From the IMG/VR virus record IMGVR_UViG_3300036770_005654, positions 1 through 64,000 of that record: DNA of 64,000 bases; one strand, written 5' to 3'. Numbering within the stretch: the stretch's first letter is position 1; every line of letters starts with the position of its first letter. The notes beneath the pieces are model-generated. The model did not search any database. It was given only the letters and a program-made list of their open reading frames with translations, and was not told the origin of the DNA. Origin of the DNA: a virus. Shown in pieces: positions 24,201 through 32,300 of the stretch. The translations under genes were made by a program, and so were the position numbers.

Positions 24201-25089
24201 TAACAGTTCATTTTCTAGTCAATTAACAACATTATCTGTTCCTGGCAAACTTAATTATCATACTCAATGCATAACCCATAGTGGAGTAGATTTATATGCT
24301 AGAATAAGAGCGTATAATGCTACAGGAGTATCCCCATGGTCGAATACTGCCACAATATTAGGCAAGGGTCTTGGAGCACCACAGCCACCAACCTCTGTGA
24401 TATCATCAGCTGTTGCAACCACAGGAATATCCATATCTTGGACAGCTCCTAGCAATCCTGTTGGTAGTGGTTTTGATAGTCCATCGAACATAGGATATAA
24501 AGTACAATACTATCAACCAGGAAATTTTCCGACCACAAAGCTCACAACATCCACAGCGATTACTGTACCAGTACAGCAAGAAGGTCTTTATCTGATACGG
24601 ATACAAACATATAATAGTACATATAATAGTAATTTTGTAGGATCCGCAGTTAATGTTATTATGGGGAACGCTCCAACAACTTGGGTATTCATTATTAGTG
24701 CCCCCTGTTGCAATGCGGCTAGTTCTGATCAATTAGTAGCTAAACTTAATGATAATTCAAATCAATTGGGTAGTACTTTTAGTAGCTGCGCTGGAGCTAA
24801 TGGCGCTGCTTTTATAATTGCTGATTTTGGTGGAGTTAAAAATGTAACAAATATTTTTATTCGTCCGCATTATGTATACGGAGCATACTATTTAAATCAT
24901 GCATTATTAGAAGGCAGTCAAGACAAAGTAAATTGGACCACGATTCAAAATTTTGCTACTACGAGTCCTGCTCTTTTTACAGATTCTACTACTCAAAAAA
25001 CTATAAGCGGAAACTGGAATTATAGATATATTAGATTAAAATCTGGAAGTGTTTCGTGTATTGATTTATCGGAATTTAAATTCTCATGA
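21274..25089 (+). CDS. FN3-repeat adhesin with LCCL-like insert and discoidin-like tip
   Basis: A 1,271-residue protein. Residues 15-215 form a tail-fibre carbohydrate-binding-like domain (NLLINGNFDVWQRG, FTADRWYM). From about 305 to 1130 there are about seven fibronectin type III repeats (for example DLDWNAPTNSDTTISY, NNGGSPVTGYRIDRS, DDGGTPIINYTVYS, VNNGGLPITGYEIQY). About residues 805-935 contain an inserted segment with LCCL character (VYGSNPYMSFSDFRRAAVHAG at 859 onward) between the first strand of one FN3 and its second. Residues 1140-1271 resemble an F5/8 type C (discoidin) domain (NVTNIFIRPHY, LEGSQDKVNW, NYRYIRLKSG). AAGGATATCT precedes the ATG. Likely a flexible surface adhesin that binds glycans. 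Confidence 0.8.
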   Translation: MVKILNYAQNITRSSNDNLLINGNFDVWQRGSPFFAGGFTADRWYMISNGGNQASRLAGNIGLDNASNCIRLRTLSSGSYPVLSQTIDSDTTVDIRGKTLTFSFYAKKPSDSNWSGPVYGNVYYSPNFDNISNGKIEIIDAKFSGSLTSTDSWTLFKNSFSVPSNASTLLVEIYPSGGLDNNSIIDIGRAKLEIGNVVSNFKPITYNEELTKCKRFYQKVDATLKAGTGAGKSSRKFGVNIPLPVPPRSSNPKISISQNNNILIDSFSASITPNSYLNLVADTKNLYSELNLQLIVDDEIVYGKEPGVITSVNIIRGTGKVDLDWNAPTNSDTTISYAVLYGNTPNNIINISTFSDSSGSITGLTDSSPYYFKLYSVNSYGQSPLSNIFEVAPAYNVPSGLTSLTGVWGFDTTYLSWDGPNNNGGSPVTGYRIDRSMYSNFPDVEDVPNYNSTFYVSGSLRNFSISKFNPELTTTGNYYFRVAAMNLAGTGTPSSFTLSKTTPSAPTGLSSLVGNAAVTLNYLPPSGNGGLIIDHVSVEKSSSSSFTSTTGSLHVANYEPITLSGLTNSVNHYFRIRAHNASGYGPYSSTVLAMPNKPVTVPNAPQSISASWVDDDTVQVLMSAPTDDGGTPIINYTVYSSSGSGFATNLTTSITQNSVPNISFDVPITGNYNTFYFRGKANNSVGSSSYSPTGSLAKQSPNAPTLTNILPGDASATLLYSQPISRGSAITGYLIDYSTSSNFSSSTTTTSTTLSKVITGLTNNTLYYSRVRAANIIGTGNYSNTISFIPVSPYSAPTAPANVTITELNYGSASNSLPVNKSSFYGYALYAGWIYSVLIDNSYQTANFNYGNIAFTGQVYGSNPYMSFSDFRRAAVHAGVFSSLSSTGILYIYGGITNDFLVGSTKNNISSLNSLSTISLQQTFNIIGASTNTGCYYTKGTSAGITTNTHAPALHWSGPVNNGGLPITGYEIQYAANSSFSSQLTTLSVPGKLNYHTQCITHSGVDLYARIRAYNATGVSPWSNTATILGKGLGAPQPPTSVISSAVATTGISISWTAPSNPVGSGFDSPSNIGYKVQYYQPGNFPTTKLTTSTAITVPVQQEGLYLIRIQTYNSTYNSNFVGSAVNVIMGNAPTTWVFIISAPCCNAASSDQLVAKLNDNSNQLGSTFSSCAGANGAAFIIADFGGVKNVTNIFIRPHYVYGAYYLNHALLEGSQDKVNWTTIQNFATTSPALFTDSTTQKTISGNWNYRYIRLKSGSVSCIDLSEFKFS

Positions 25090-26225
25090 TATGCGATTAT
25101 GCCAATATATACGATTATTGCTGTAATAAATATTCTTATAGTTATACTAGTTTTAGTATAATTGATAACTATGTAGCAGCAAACACTGGATACGACGGAT
25201 CAGTTTACCGAACAGACAAAACTACTAATGAAACAGTTTTATTACAGCCAAATTCATCACTACAAATAAAAACTTGTGATCTTAATGATGAAAACCCTGA
25301 GCTTAATGCGTGGGAATGTTACTTGTGGTACAAAAATAATAATTGTGGACCAGTTAGTGATCCTCCGTTAGAAGATTACCAATTAGCTCAGATCGATCTT
25401 ATTAATAGCAACTATGATAGTACTCTAGATAATGGTTTATTAATCACAATATCTAATTTTGCTACTGATATTAGTTTATCAGTAAACGGAGCATATTCTA
25501 ATACTACCATTTCTGAAACTACAAATTTTAGCATAGTATTACCAGCAAAAAAAGACGACGTTATTAACTTTAGCAATATACTATCACTAGCCACACTACT
25601 AAATGCTAATAATGATTCGTCTCCGTTGCCGCCGTTGATAGACTACTATAATAATGCTCATTTTTTAAACTATTATAATCTAACTAATATTTTGTCCAAC
25701 TATTTTAATAAACTAAAGTCTTATAAGATAATAAAAGATAACTTGATAAATAATGTATTAAACTCTAGTACAATATCCGATATTCAAAAACAAACTTTTG
25801 CTCCGTCTTACACATCAACCTTAACCTCCGATAAAAACACAAACTTATCCAGTAAAAATAGTACTATTGTTAAATTTAGTTCATTAAGTTGTGAAGAAAA
25901 AGAAAACTTGTGCGATCCGCCGTGTGATCCTAGTAGCTGCCAAACTTGTGTAGACGGAAATTGTGAGAGTTTGTGTTCCGAAGGAGAATGCTGTAATAAT
26001 GGCGTATGTGGAGCTTGTGGATGCTGGGTTTGCGGAGAAGATGATCTATGTGATCAAATAAATCTACCTTACACATCAACTGCTAATATTGTATACGATG
26101 AATGTTCCGGCAATATACCAGATGATTTTGGAGATAATCAATATTCTGGTAATTTGTATGCAACAGAATATGATTGCTGTATACAATGCGAATCTTGGAG
26201 AGGTCCTGGAGGATGTTCTCCATGA
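25086..26225 (+). CDS. Cysteine-rich adhesin-like protein, paralogue 1
   Basis: A 379-residue protein, first of three tandem paralogues. All start MIC(D/N)Y and contain a Trp-Glu-Cys-Tyr (WECY) segment near residue 100. All end in a cysteine cluster of the form CDPPCDPxxCQxCVxGxC-x3-C-x4-CCNNGVCG (here about residues 290-320), followed by a variable cysteine tail (CGCWVCGEDDLCD). The central 150 residues are polar and Asn/Asp-rich. The start overlaps the preceding stop (ATGA). No signal peptide is seen, so export would be as part of the virion. The function is unknown; an EGF-like or metal-binding knob is possible. Confidence 0.65.
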   Translation: MICDYANIYDYCCNKYSYSYTSFSIIDNYVAANTGYDGSVYRTDKTTNETVLLQPNSSLQIKTCDLNDENPELNAWECYLWYKNNNCGPVSDPPLEDYQLAQIDLINSNYDSTLDNGLLITISNFATDISLSVNGAYSNTTISETTNFSIVLPAKKDDVINFSNILSLATLLNANNDSSPLPPLIDYYNNAHFLNYYNLTNILSNYFNKLKSYKIIKDNLINNVLNSSTISDIQKQTFAPSYTSTLTSDKNTNLSSKNSTIVKFSSLSCEEKENLCDPPCDPSSCQTCVDGNCESLCSEGECCNNGVCGACGCWVCGEDDLCDQINLPYTSTANIVYDECSGNIPDDFGDNQYSGNLYATEYDCCIQCESWRGPGGCSP

Positions 26226-27250
26226 TATGTAATTATCAAAATATAACTGATTATTGTTTAAATAAATTTACTTATCAGTATGCTAGTATTCCCACAGCAA
26301 CTAGCGGAGACTTGACTACTAGTGTTATTCGCACAGATAAAGACTCTGGTGAGGTTGTAACTATTAGCCCAAACACTGATTTGTATGTGCTGCCATGTGA
26401 TAACAACGATTTGGTAGAAGTAATATCAGCATGGGAATGTTATCAAATTTTTATCAACAATAATAATTTAGTTAGTAAAGTTGATACAAGCATTGTTCAG
26501 AACAATAAACAAACAAAAATTACTAATACTTATGATCTTAATCTTCAAGATAGTATAAGTATAAATTTAGATAATTTTAATACTATAATGCTAGACAGTT
26601 CTACTGAAAATCAAATTCATCTGGGTAATATATTTTGTTTAGCTAATATACTATACAACGAAGATACTAATAGTGTTATGCCATATATATTAGACGTTAA
26701 TAATATAGCTTATTATTTTAGTTATAATGATCTAAAAAGCTTACTAAAAACTTATTTTTATCAAGTAGCTAAAGTTAAAAATATAAAAGACGATTTGTTA
26801 TTTCAAGTATCAGCAGATACTAATAGTGAAGATATAAATAGTAAATCATTATGTAAAAATAAAGTAGCTGTCAATATATTTAAAGAAAATAAAAGTATTG
26901 ATATTTCAACATATAAAAATCCAATATTAGTTAGTTTACCACCAGAAATTTGTGATCCTCCGTGTGATCCAGCTAATTGCCAAAGTTGTGTGAATGGAGA
27001 ATGTGTGAGTAATTGCTCAGAAGAACAGTGTTGTAATAATGGCGTATGCGGAGATTGTGATTCATGCGAAGGAACTTGTTTTCACGAAGAGTCTGGCGGT
27101 TTATGGTCTCCGCCCCTTTTTGCGGACTGTGAGGTTTACGATGGTACGCCTATCGAAGCAGAATGTAGATGTAATAGTCCCACTTTCGATCTTGGTCGTC
27201 CACCCAATCCAGGAGAAACTTATACATCAAACTGTTATTCGTGGCCATAA
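26222..27250 (+). CDS. Cysteine-rich adhesin-like protein, paralogue 2
   Basis: A 342-residue paralogue of its neighbours (MICNYQNITDYCLNKF; SAWECYQIF; CDPPCDPANCQSCVNGECVS ... CCNNGVCGDC). A 16-residue upstream extension is open, but the ATG at 26222 both aligns with the paralogues and overlaps the previous stop (ATGA). The C-terminal tail after the cysteine core is specific to this copy (CEGTCFHEESGGLW ... CRCNSP). Conserved N-terminus and core with a changing tip suggests diversification of the exposed end. Function unknown. Confidence 0.65.
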   Translation: MICNYQNITDYCLNKFTYQYASIPTATSGDLTTSVIRTDKDSGEVVTISPNTDLYVLPCDNNDLVEVISAWECYQIFINNNNLVSKVDTSIVQNNKQTKITNTYDLNLQDSISINLDNFNTIMLDSSTENQIHLGNIFCLANILYNEDTNSVMPYILDVNNIAYYFSYNDLKSLLKTYFYQVAKVKNIKDDLLFQVSADTNSEDINSKSLCKNKVAVNIFKENKSIDISTYKNPILVSLPPEICDPPCDPANCQSCVNGECVSNCSEEQCCNNGVCGDCDSCEGTCFHEESGGLWSPPLFADCEVYDGTPIEAECRCNSPTFDLGRPPNPGETYTSNCYSWP

Positions 27251-27271
27251 ATATAAATCTAGAAATATAAT

Positions 27272-28444
27272 ATGATATGTAATTATCAAAACATAAACGA
27301 CTACTGCTTAAATCAATACTCTTATCAATTTATTGGTACAATATCCAATAATGGAGTTGTATCCATAGACAAGTCGGAAACTGCCCCAGTATTACGTACC
27401 GATAAAACTACTGGAGAAAATAAAGTTATCTCACAGTTTTCTAGCAATATTATCAAACCGTGCTCTAGTTCAGACGACAACGAAAGTACCACAGAATGGG
27501 AATGTTACATTATATATAGATACATAGGAAGCGGATATATTAGTGATCCTCCATTAGATACCTTAAAAAACGCTCAAATAGATATTATTAATAACTCTTA
27601 TGACAGTTCTTTAGATGAAGGTATTTTAGTAAATATTAATAATACAAATGTGATATTAGGATCAACTATGGAAGATCAGATATATTATCAAAGTATTTTG
27701 AATTATTCTCAAGCACTATACGACGACGACTCTGATGCTGTTATGCCATCTTTTAGTGATTCTGAAAATAAAGTATATTCAGTATCATACGATACTTTAG
27801 TTTCTATTTTTAAAACCTACTTCAATAAAGTAGTATATTACAAAAATCTTAAAGAATCTCTAGTCTCTCAATGCTTAAGTTGTAACACATTATCAGATAT
27901 AGAAACCTTGAATTGGTGCGACACTAAAGTTTTGGTTAGCAATATACAATCTACAAAAATAGTAACTAATGTAGAAAAAACTAGCGTTCAGAATTGTGAA
28001 GATATCACGGTTAGTGGACCACTGTGCGATCCTCCGTGCGATCCGGACAATTGCCAAAGTTGTGTGAATGGAGAATGTGTTAGCTATTGTGCAGAAGAAG
28101 AGTGTTGTAATAATGGGGTTTGTGGACCTTGTTGCTCTACTGATCAAGATTGTGGATATTGTACCGGAATGATCGGGCCTTTTCAACAATACACACAGTG
28201 CGATCCTCCTACAATTGGTGCCGGATGTCAGGATTGTGAAGAACTAGAATCGCTATGTTTCGAACTGGGCGGATCTTACTCCAGAACCGGAGGAAATCCT
28301 GATTATTGTTCTTGTAACGATGTTGTATTATTAGTAGGAACAGAAGACAACTGCACCGCTGCTAATGTGCAATATAATGGTACATTTACATTTCAACAAG
28401 GATATTGTTGTGATAATCAGTGTCAACCTGTGTCTTGTAATTAG
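27272..28444 (+). CDS. Cysteine-rich adhesin-like protein, paralogue 3
   Basis: A 390-residue third copy (MICNYQNINDYCLNQY; WECYIIYRY; CDPPCDPDNCQSCVNGECVS ... CCNNGVCGPCC). It shares with copy 1 the stretch SDPPLxxxxxAQIDxINxxYDSxLDxG, so copies 1 and 3 are closest in that region. It has the longest cysteine-rich tail of the three (CEELESLCFELGGSY, ending CCDNQCQPVSCN). It starts 21 bp after copy 2 with no strong Shine-Dalgarno. It ends 6 bp before the convergent sulfotransferase gene. Likely a virion surface protein; role unknown. Confidence 0.65.
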   Translation: MICNYQNINDYCLNQYSYQFIGTISNNGVVSIDKSETAPVLRTDKTTGENKVISQFSSNIIKPCSSSDDNESTTEWECYIIYRYIGSGYISDPPLDTLKNAQIDIINNSYDSSLDEGILVNINNTNVILGSTMEDQIYYQSILNYSQALYDDDSDAVMPSFSDSENKVYSVSYDTLVSIFKTYFNKVVYYKNLKESLVSQCLSCNTLSDIETLNWCDTKVLVSNIQSTKIVTNVEKTSVQNCEDITVSGPLCDPPCDPDNCQSCVNGECVSYCAEEECCNNGVCGPCCSTDQDCGYCTGMIGPFQQYTQCDPPTIGAGCQDCEELESLCFELGGSYSRTGGNPDYCSCNDVVLLVGTEDNCTAANVQYNGTFTFQQGYCCDNQCQPVSCN

Positions 28445-28450
28445 CGAATA

Positions 28451-29035
28451 TTATATATAGTATTCAAATTTTTTAGCATCAGGCTCCCACCAATTTTTTA
28501 ATTTTTCTATCATTTCAACTGTTAATACATCTTGATATTTTGGGGTGCTAGAGCCTATAGCTGGATCAAACTGATTGCTACTTAATAGCTGTCCTTTGTG
28601 ATGTAATATATCTAGACTAATTAAATGATCTTCTAAAAATTCATTTTTAATAATATAATCATATTCTAAATCTTTAATAATATCACATTGATTAGATCTA
28701 TAAAAATAAAATTCATACCATTCATTTGCTACAGCATCAACAAAATTTTTTAATTGTGTTATTGGTTGAAAAGTCATTACTTGTTCTTTTGCCATATGAG
28801 CCCATAAACTTACTAATCTTTGTAGCGGATGTCTTACCACAACAACCACCTTCCACTTAAATGGCGCTTGTGGTAAAATGATTGAATGATGATCATAATA
28901 TTTTGGATCATTTCCGCTAGGACCAATACAGAAAACTCCCCTATACGGAACTCTACATAACGTTTCAAATAGTGCTGTGCTACCAGTTTTTGGTAAAGTA
29001 ATAATTGCAGTTTGTTGTTGATATAATAATATCAT
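28451..29035 (-). CDS. PAPS-dependent sulfotransferase
   Basis: A 194-residue sulfotransferase. The 5'-phosphosulfate loop is LPKTGSTAL (14-22), and the 3'-phosphate binding segment is VVVVVRHPLQRLVSLW (63-78; Arg68, Ser76). The C-terminus WWEPDAKKFEYY matches the usual ending of carbohydrate sulfotransferases. It would transfer sulfate from PAPS to a hydroxyl, most likely on a sugar. It is short (typical 250-300), so the acceptor part is reduced. It is translated with the preceding HAD gene (TAATG overlap) from the opposite strand to the surrounding structural genes, which looks like an inserted two-gene cassette. Confidence 0.85.
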   Translation of the reverse strand: MILLYQQQTAIITLPKTGSTALFETLCRVPYRGVFCIGPSGNDPKYYDHHSIILPQAPFKWKVVVVVRHPLQRLVSLWAHMAKEQVMTFQPITQLKNFVDAVANEWYEFYFYRSNQCDIIKDLEYDYIIKNEFLEDHLISLDILHHKGQLLSSNQFDPAIGSSTPKYQDVLTVEMIEKLKNWWEPDAKKFEYYI

Positions 29036-30630
29036 TATATTATCCTTATATTTTTACGTTTTTCCCACAATGAATGTATAACACTATCGGTATATGTGGT
29101 TTTATTCATTAATTTCATTAGTATCTGAGTTAAATCTTCTTCCCCATTAATACGATCTCTATACAATATACACCCTTGCATAGCAGACCTTACACAGTTA
29201 TCGAATATTTTACAAATAGCCTGATTATGTTCGCTCTTTTTTCGGATAGCTGCTCCATCCCATCCCACCATCTGCCCAAGATCCGGAGGAATATTAAATT
29301 TTTCTAAAGTTGTGCCACAACAGCATTTTAAACCATTTTTAGAAGCTAATCTATTATGATTAAATCTGGTATTTTCTAATGTTTCTGGAAATATTCTATC
29401 AAAACACATTATTAAATTTTTTACATTAATATTTTTAATATTATTGTCAGTATGTTCACTCACAAATAATATTTTTTGCTCCACCCCTTGTTGCTTAAAA
29501 AAATGTCCGGAACTATATCCTGTTCCATGTAAATCCACAATTGTTTTATTATTAGTGATATTTAATACATATTCTTTATACTCGTCACTATATGGATAAT
29601 AGTAACTATTTCTACAAGATTCCAACACTGGCACATTAGTATCAAAAATACTATCATATATTTGTTTCCAAAAATAACAATCTCTATAAGAAAAAACTAT
29701 ATTTTTAGGTAATAAATAACTACTATTAATAAGTAATGGAATATTGTATGATGCTTGCTCTGTCCATAGTATATACTCATCGAATCTAGACGTATTAACA
29801 GGCTGATCGATCCATTGTGCAGACATATCTTTTTTACTATATTCATCTAGCACAGTAATACTATTTTGATTTTTATACAGATAGTAGGCCGTCTCTGAAA
29901 AAATATCTTCTAATATAATTTTTTCATTATTTTCATCAACTTGATTTAGTAAATATATTTCTCCGTTTTTCTCTAGAATCCAGTAAATACCGTAACAGCG
30001 ACTTAATGATCCTTTATCAAATATTATTTCTTTATATGGAATAAAATATGGTTGGGATAGTCTAATATACTTAATCCAATATGCTAAATATGGCGAGTAT
30101 CTCTCTATAATTTTTTCAGTATTTGTTAAATAAGAAGATCCATAATATATAGTATTTATTCCATAATTTCTTGGATTTACAACATCAGAATGTAAATTAT
30201 CTCCTATATGAAAATTTATGTGATATTTTTCTTTTAGTTCATTCCATATGCTACCATCCGCTTTTTTCCCATATGTGGAATATACTTTTACATCCTTGTC
30301 TAAGCCATGATATCTTAAAATATCTAAAATTTCTTCTGATGATAAGTACATATCAGAAACAATAATATCTCCGTCTTGTATCCTATTGAAATTTTCTTTT
30401 ATAGGATAACTATATTTTTTTTCTAGTTCTAATTCTAGCGAGCTATCGCGGCCTGGTAAATGTTTGTATATTCCTTGTAAAGTTTTATTAGTAGCTATTT
30501 TTTCTGAATGAATCCTTTTTTGTACAAAATCACTATCATTGGTATTGTGTGATATAAGTTCAAAAATACTTTTTGGATAATGATAATATCTTGACACTAG
30601 CGTATCAAAACAATCCCACGAAACTATCAT
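29035..30630 (-). CDS. HAD-like hydrolase domain protein (surface-glycan type)
   Basis: A 531-residue protein. Residues 1-165 form a HAD domain: motif I WDCFDTL (Asp6 nucleophile; the usual second Asp is Phe8), motif II VSDMYLS (Ser92), motif III near Lys122-Lys123 (YGKKADGS) and motif IV IGDNLHSDVVNP (Asp144, Asp149). Similar HAD proteins are found in polysaccharide gene clusters with transferases. The remaining 360 residues match nothing I recognise; they include an aromatic-rich middle and a cysteine group (CCCGTTLEKF near 440). It is co-transcribed with the sulfotransferase and divergent from 30693. A role in making or modifying a glycan is inferred from the pairing. Confidence 0.7.
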   Translation of the reverse strand: MIVSWDCFDTLVSRYYHYPKSIFELISHNTNDSDFVQKRIHSEKIATNKTLQGIYKHLPGRDSSLELELEKKYSYPIKENFNRIQDGDIIVSDMYLSSEEILDILRYHGLDKDVKVYSTYGKKADGSIWNELKEKYHINFHIGDNLHSDVVNPRNYGINTIYYGSSYLTNTEKIIERYSPYLAYWIKYIRLSQPYFIPYKEIIFDKGSLSRCYGIYWILEKNGEIYLLNQVDENNEKIILEDIFSETAYYLYKNQNSITVLDEYSKKDMSAQWIDQPVNTSRFDEYILWTEQASYNIPLLINSSYLLPKNIVFSYRDCYFWKQIYDSIFDTNVPVLESCRNSYYYPYSDEYKEYVLNITNNKTIVDLHGTGYSSGHFFKQQGVEQKILFVSEHTDNNIKNINVKNLIMCFDRIFPETLENTRFNHNRLASKNGLKCCCGTTLEKFNIPPDLGQMVGWDGAAIRKKSEHNQAICKIFDNCVRSAMQGCILYRDRINGEEDLTQILMKLMNKTTYTDSVIHSLWEKRKNIRII

Positions 30631-30655
30631 AAAAAGTTGCCTTTTGTAATTTTAT

Positions 30656-30673
30656 TACTACTATATAGTAGTA
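30656..30673. promoter_or_regulatory. 18-bp perfect palindrome in a divergent promoter region
   Basis: TACTACTATATAGTAGTA is its own reverse complement. It lies in the 62-bp gap between the divergent HAD gene (start 30630) and the gene at 30693. Perfect palindromes in divergent intergenic regions are typical of dimeric repressor operators. There is no T-run on either side, so it is not a terminator. Confidence 0.5.
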
Positions 30674-30692
30674 CACTTATAGGAGACAGCAA

Positions 30693-31265
30693 ATGAATTT
30701 AGATCATCAAATTACTATTCAGCCACCACCTTTTACAGATAATAATGGTAAATTAGTAGAACCAAAACCGTTAGTTTTTAATAGCTTAAACGTAAGCTAT
30801 ATTGATAATCCATCTTCAAAAACAGTATTTGCACACATTCAAAATATACCAAATAGGATTCTATTATTAAATCCAACAGAATACGAAATTTTTGGCGATT
30901 ATACACAAAATCAGATAGAAAATAAATTACGAGAAAAATTAGGTAACAATATAGCTAAAACTTTACGATCACTATTCCCTCAAACACTGGAAGAAAATCC
31001 TAATGGCCCAGGTACTATTCTATCCGGAATGTTTGGTACTCTTGGTATCAAAAGTTCACCAACATGCTCTTGTAAACGACACGCACTAGAAATGAACGCC
31101 AAAGGAAATCAATGGTGCGAAGATAATTTATCTACTATTTTATCGTGGTTAAAAGATGAGAGTTCCAAACGCAAAATTCCTTTCGTAGAGAGTTTAGTTT
31201 CTTTAATAGTTAAAAAAGCTATAAGAAAATCAAAACAATTAGGCTACGAAGTTAATCAAGCCTAA
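30693..31265 (+). CDS. Phage protein with CxC-H-C putative metal site
   Basis: A 190-residue protein. The N-terminal half is plain (MNLDHQITIQPPPF...). The C-terminal half has CSCKRH (Cys125, Cys127, His130), then GNQWC (Cys142), then a helix pair NLSTILSWLKDE and FVESLVSLIVKKAIRKS. Proteins with this CxC...M...G..WC arrangement recur in phages and prophages near structural genes; their function is unknown to me. GGAG lies 11 nt before the ATG. It follows the palindrome-containing divergent region, so it may be the first gene of a new rightward transcript. Confidence 0.6.
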   Translation: MNLDHQITIQPPPFTDNNGKLVEPKPLVFNSLNVSYIDNPSSKTVFAHIQNIPNRILLLNPTEYEIFGDYTQNQIENKLREKLGNNIAKTLRSLFPQTLEENPNGPGTILSGMFGTLGIKSSPTCSCKRHALEMNAKGNQWCEDNLSTILSWLKDESSKRKIPFVESLVSLIVKKAIRKSKQLGYEVNQA

Positions 31266-31295
31266 TCAATTAAATATACAGGCCGTATTATGGTG

Positions 31296-31303
31296 TATAA
31301 ATA
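31296..31303 (+). promoter_or_regulatory. Possible T4-type late promoter TATAAATA
   Basis: TATAAATA, the T4 late promoter box recognised by gp55, lies 35 bp before the ATG at 31338 in an intergenic region. The phage encodes a gp55-like factor. In DNA this AT-rich the octamer is expected several times by chance, so the call rests on its position. Confidence 0.3.
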
Positions 31304-31337
31304 TATATTCATTTCATCATAAATAAAAGGCCAAAAT

Positions 31338-31856
31338 ATGTCATGGCAAATAGAAATTCCTATTATAGTTAGAACATTAATTAATGATATTAGCGACTCT
31401 AATCCAACATATTCTGATGATCGCGTCCTACAAGCAATCATTGTAGCCGCTAAATATGTTCAATTTGATGTTAATTTAGAAAAAAAATATACTCTAGACA
31501 TAGCTACTCCAACTATTACTCCTGACCCAACTATGGAAAATGATGATATTTTTATTAGTTTGGTTGCTTTGAAAACAGCCTGTATATTCGATCAAAGCAC
31601 TTTGCGCACCAAAGCTGCTCTAGAAGGTATTAGAGCTGCTCTAGGGCCAGCTAGTTTAAGTGTTGGTGGAAGTTTAGCTGGTTTAAAACTCATTATAGAA
31701 CAAGGTCCGTGTGCTGCTTATGATGAACTAACTTCTCATTGGGATGTTAAAGAGGCTACGGCCATTCGTGCTGTACTTAGTCCATTCGTTGGTAATAATT
31801 TTGATTCTAGATACTTACAGGATTATGCATATAGATCTAGATATTTTTATTCTTAA
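31338..31856 (+). CDS. Putative neck / head-tail connector protein
   Basis: A 172-residue mostly helical protein. VLQAIIVAAKYVQFD, LVALKTACIFDQS and CAAYDELTSHWD followed by AIRAVLSPF form the order seen in small neck or head-tail connector proteins of large phages. It would sit below the portal and close the capsid. The gene lies far from the head genes (18 kb from the capsid gene) with fibre genes between, which is unusual. AAAGG precedes the ATG. Confidence is moderate because no single motif is diagnostic. Confidence 0.5.
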   Translation: MSWQIEIPIIVRTLINDISDSNPTYSDDRVLQAIIVAAKYVQFDVNLEKKYTLDIATPTITPDPTMENDDIFISLVALKTACIFDQSTLRTKAALEGIRAALGPASLSVGGSLAGLKLIIEQGPCAAYDELTSHWDVKEATAIRAVLSPFVGNNFDSRYLQDYAYRSRYFYS

Positions 31857-31871
31857 TAATAGGATTTTATT

Positions 31872-32300
31872 ATGGCAGCAGAATATAGTTTTTCTATAGA
31901 AAAAGGAACAGCATTTGTTATTTCTTTTGAATATCAAGATAGTGTAAATAGTCCCATTAATTTAACCAATTGGTGTGCTAGATTAAGATGGAAAGACAAT
32001 AATAATAATATTAAATCTTTTGTGACAAATGTTAGAAATAGTGAATATGAATTTTCTTTAGAGCCATTATTAGGTAGAATAGTATTAAAAATACCAGCTT
32101 CTCAAACGGCGCTTTATAATTTTACTAGTGCTGTTTATGATTTAGAGCTTCAAGAACCTAATGACTTGTATAGCGGAGGCGGTAAAAAAGTTTTTAGAAT
32201 TCTTCAAGGTAATATTACTCTTATAGAAAGAAATGTTCCGGAGGGTAGTGCTTTTTCTTGTAGTTTTGACCAACAAGACGATTGCGGAACCTGTGAATGA
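31872..32300 (+). CDS. Small beta-sandwich structural protein, paralogue of 13576-14004
   Basis: A 142-residue paralogue of the gene at 13576 (FSIEKGTAF, NLTNWCARL, YDLELQEPNDLYSGGG at matching positions), with a cysteine-bearing end (FSCSFDQQDDCGTCE). TAGGA lies before the ATG. Its stop overlaps the start of the giant gene at 32297 (ATGA), just as the first copy overlaps 14001. Role unknown; probably a tail/fibre attachment or baseplate-periphery protein working with the gene coupled to it. Confidence 0.7.
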   Translation: MAAEYSFSIEKGTAFVISFEYQDSVNSPINLTNWCARLRWKDNNNNIKSFVTNVRNSEYEFSLEPLLGRIVLKIPASQTALYNFTSAVYDLELQEPNDLYSGGGKKVFRILQGNITLIERNVPEGSAFSCSFDQQDDCGTCE

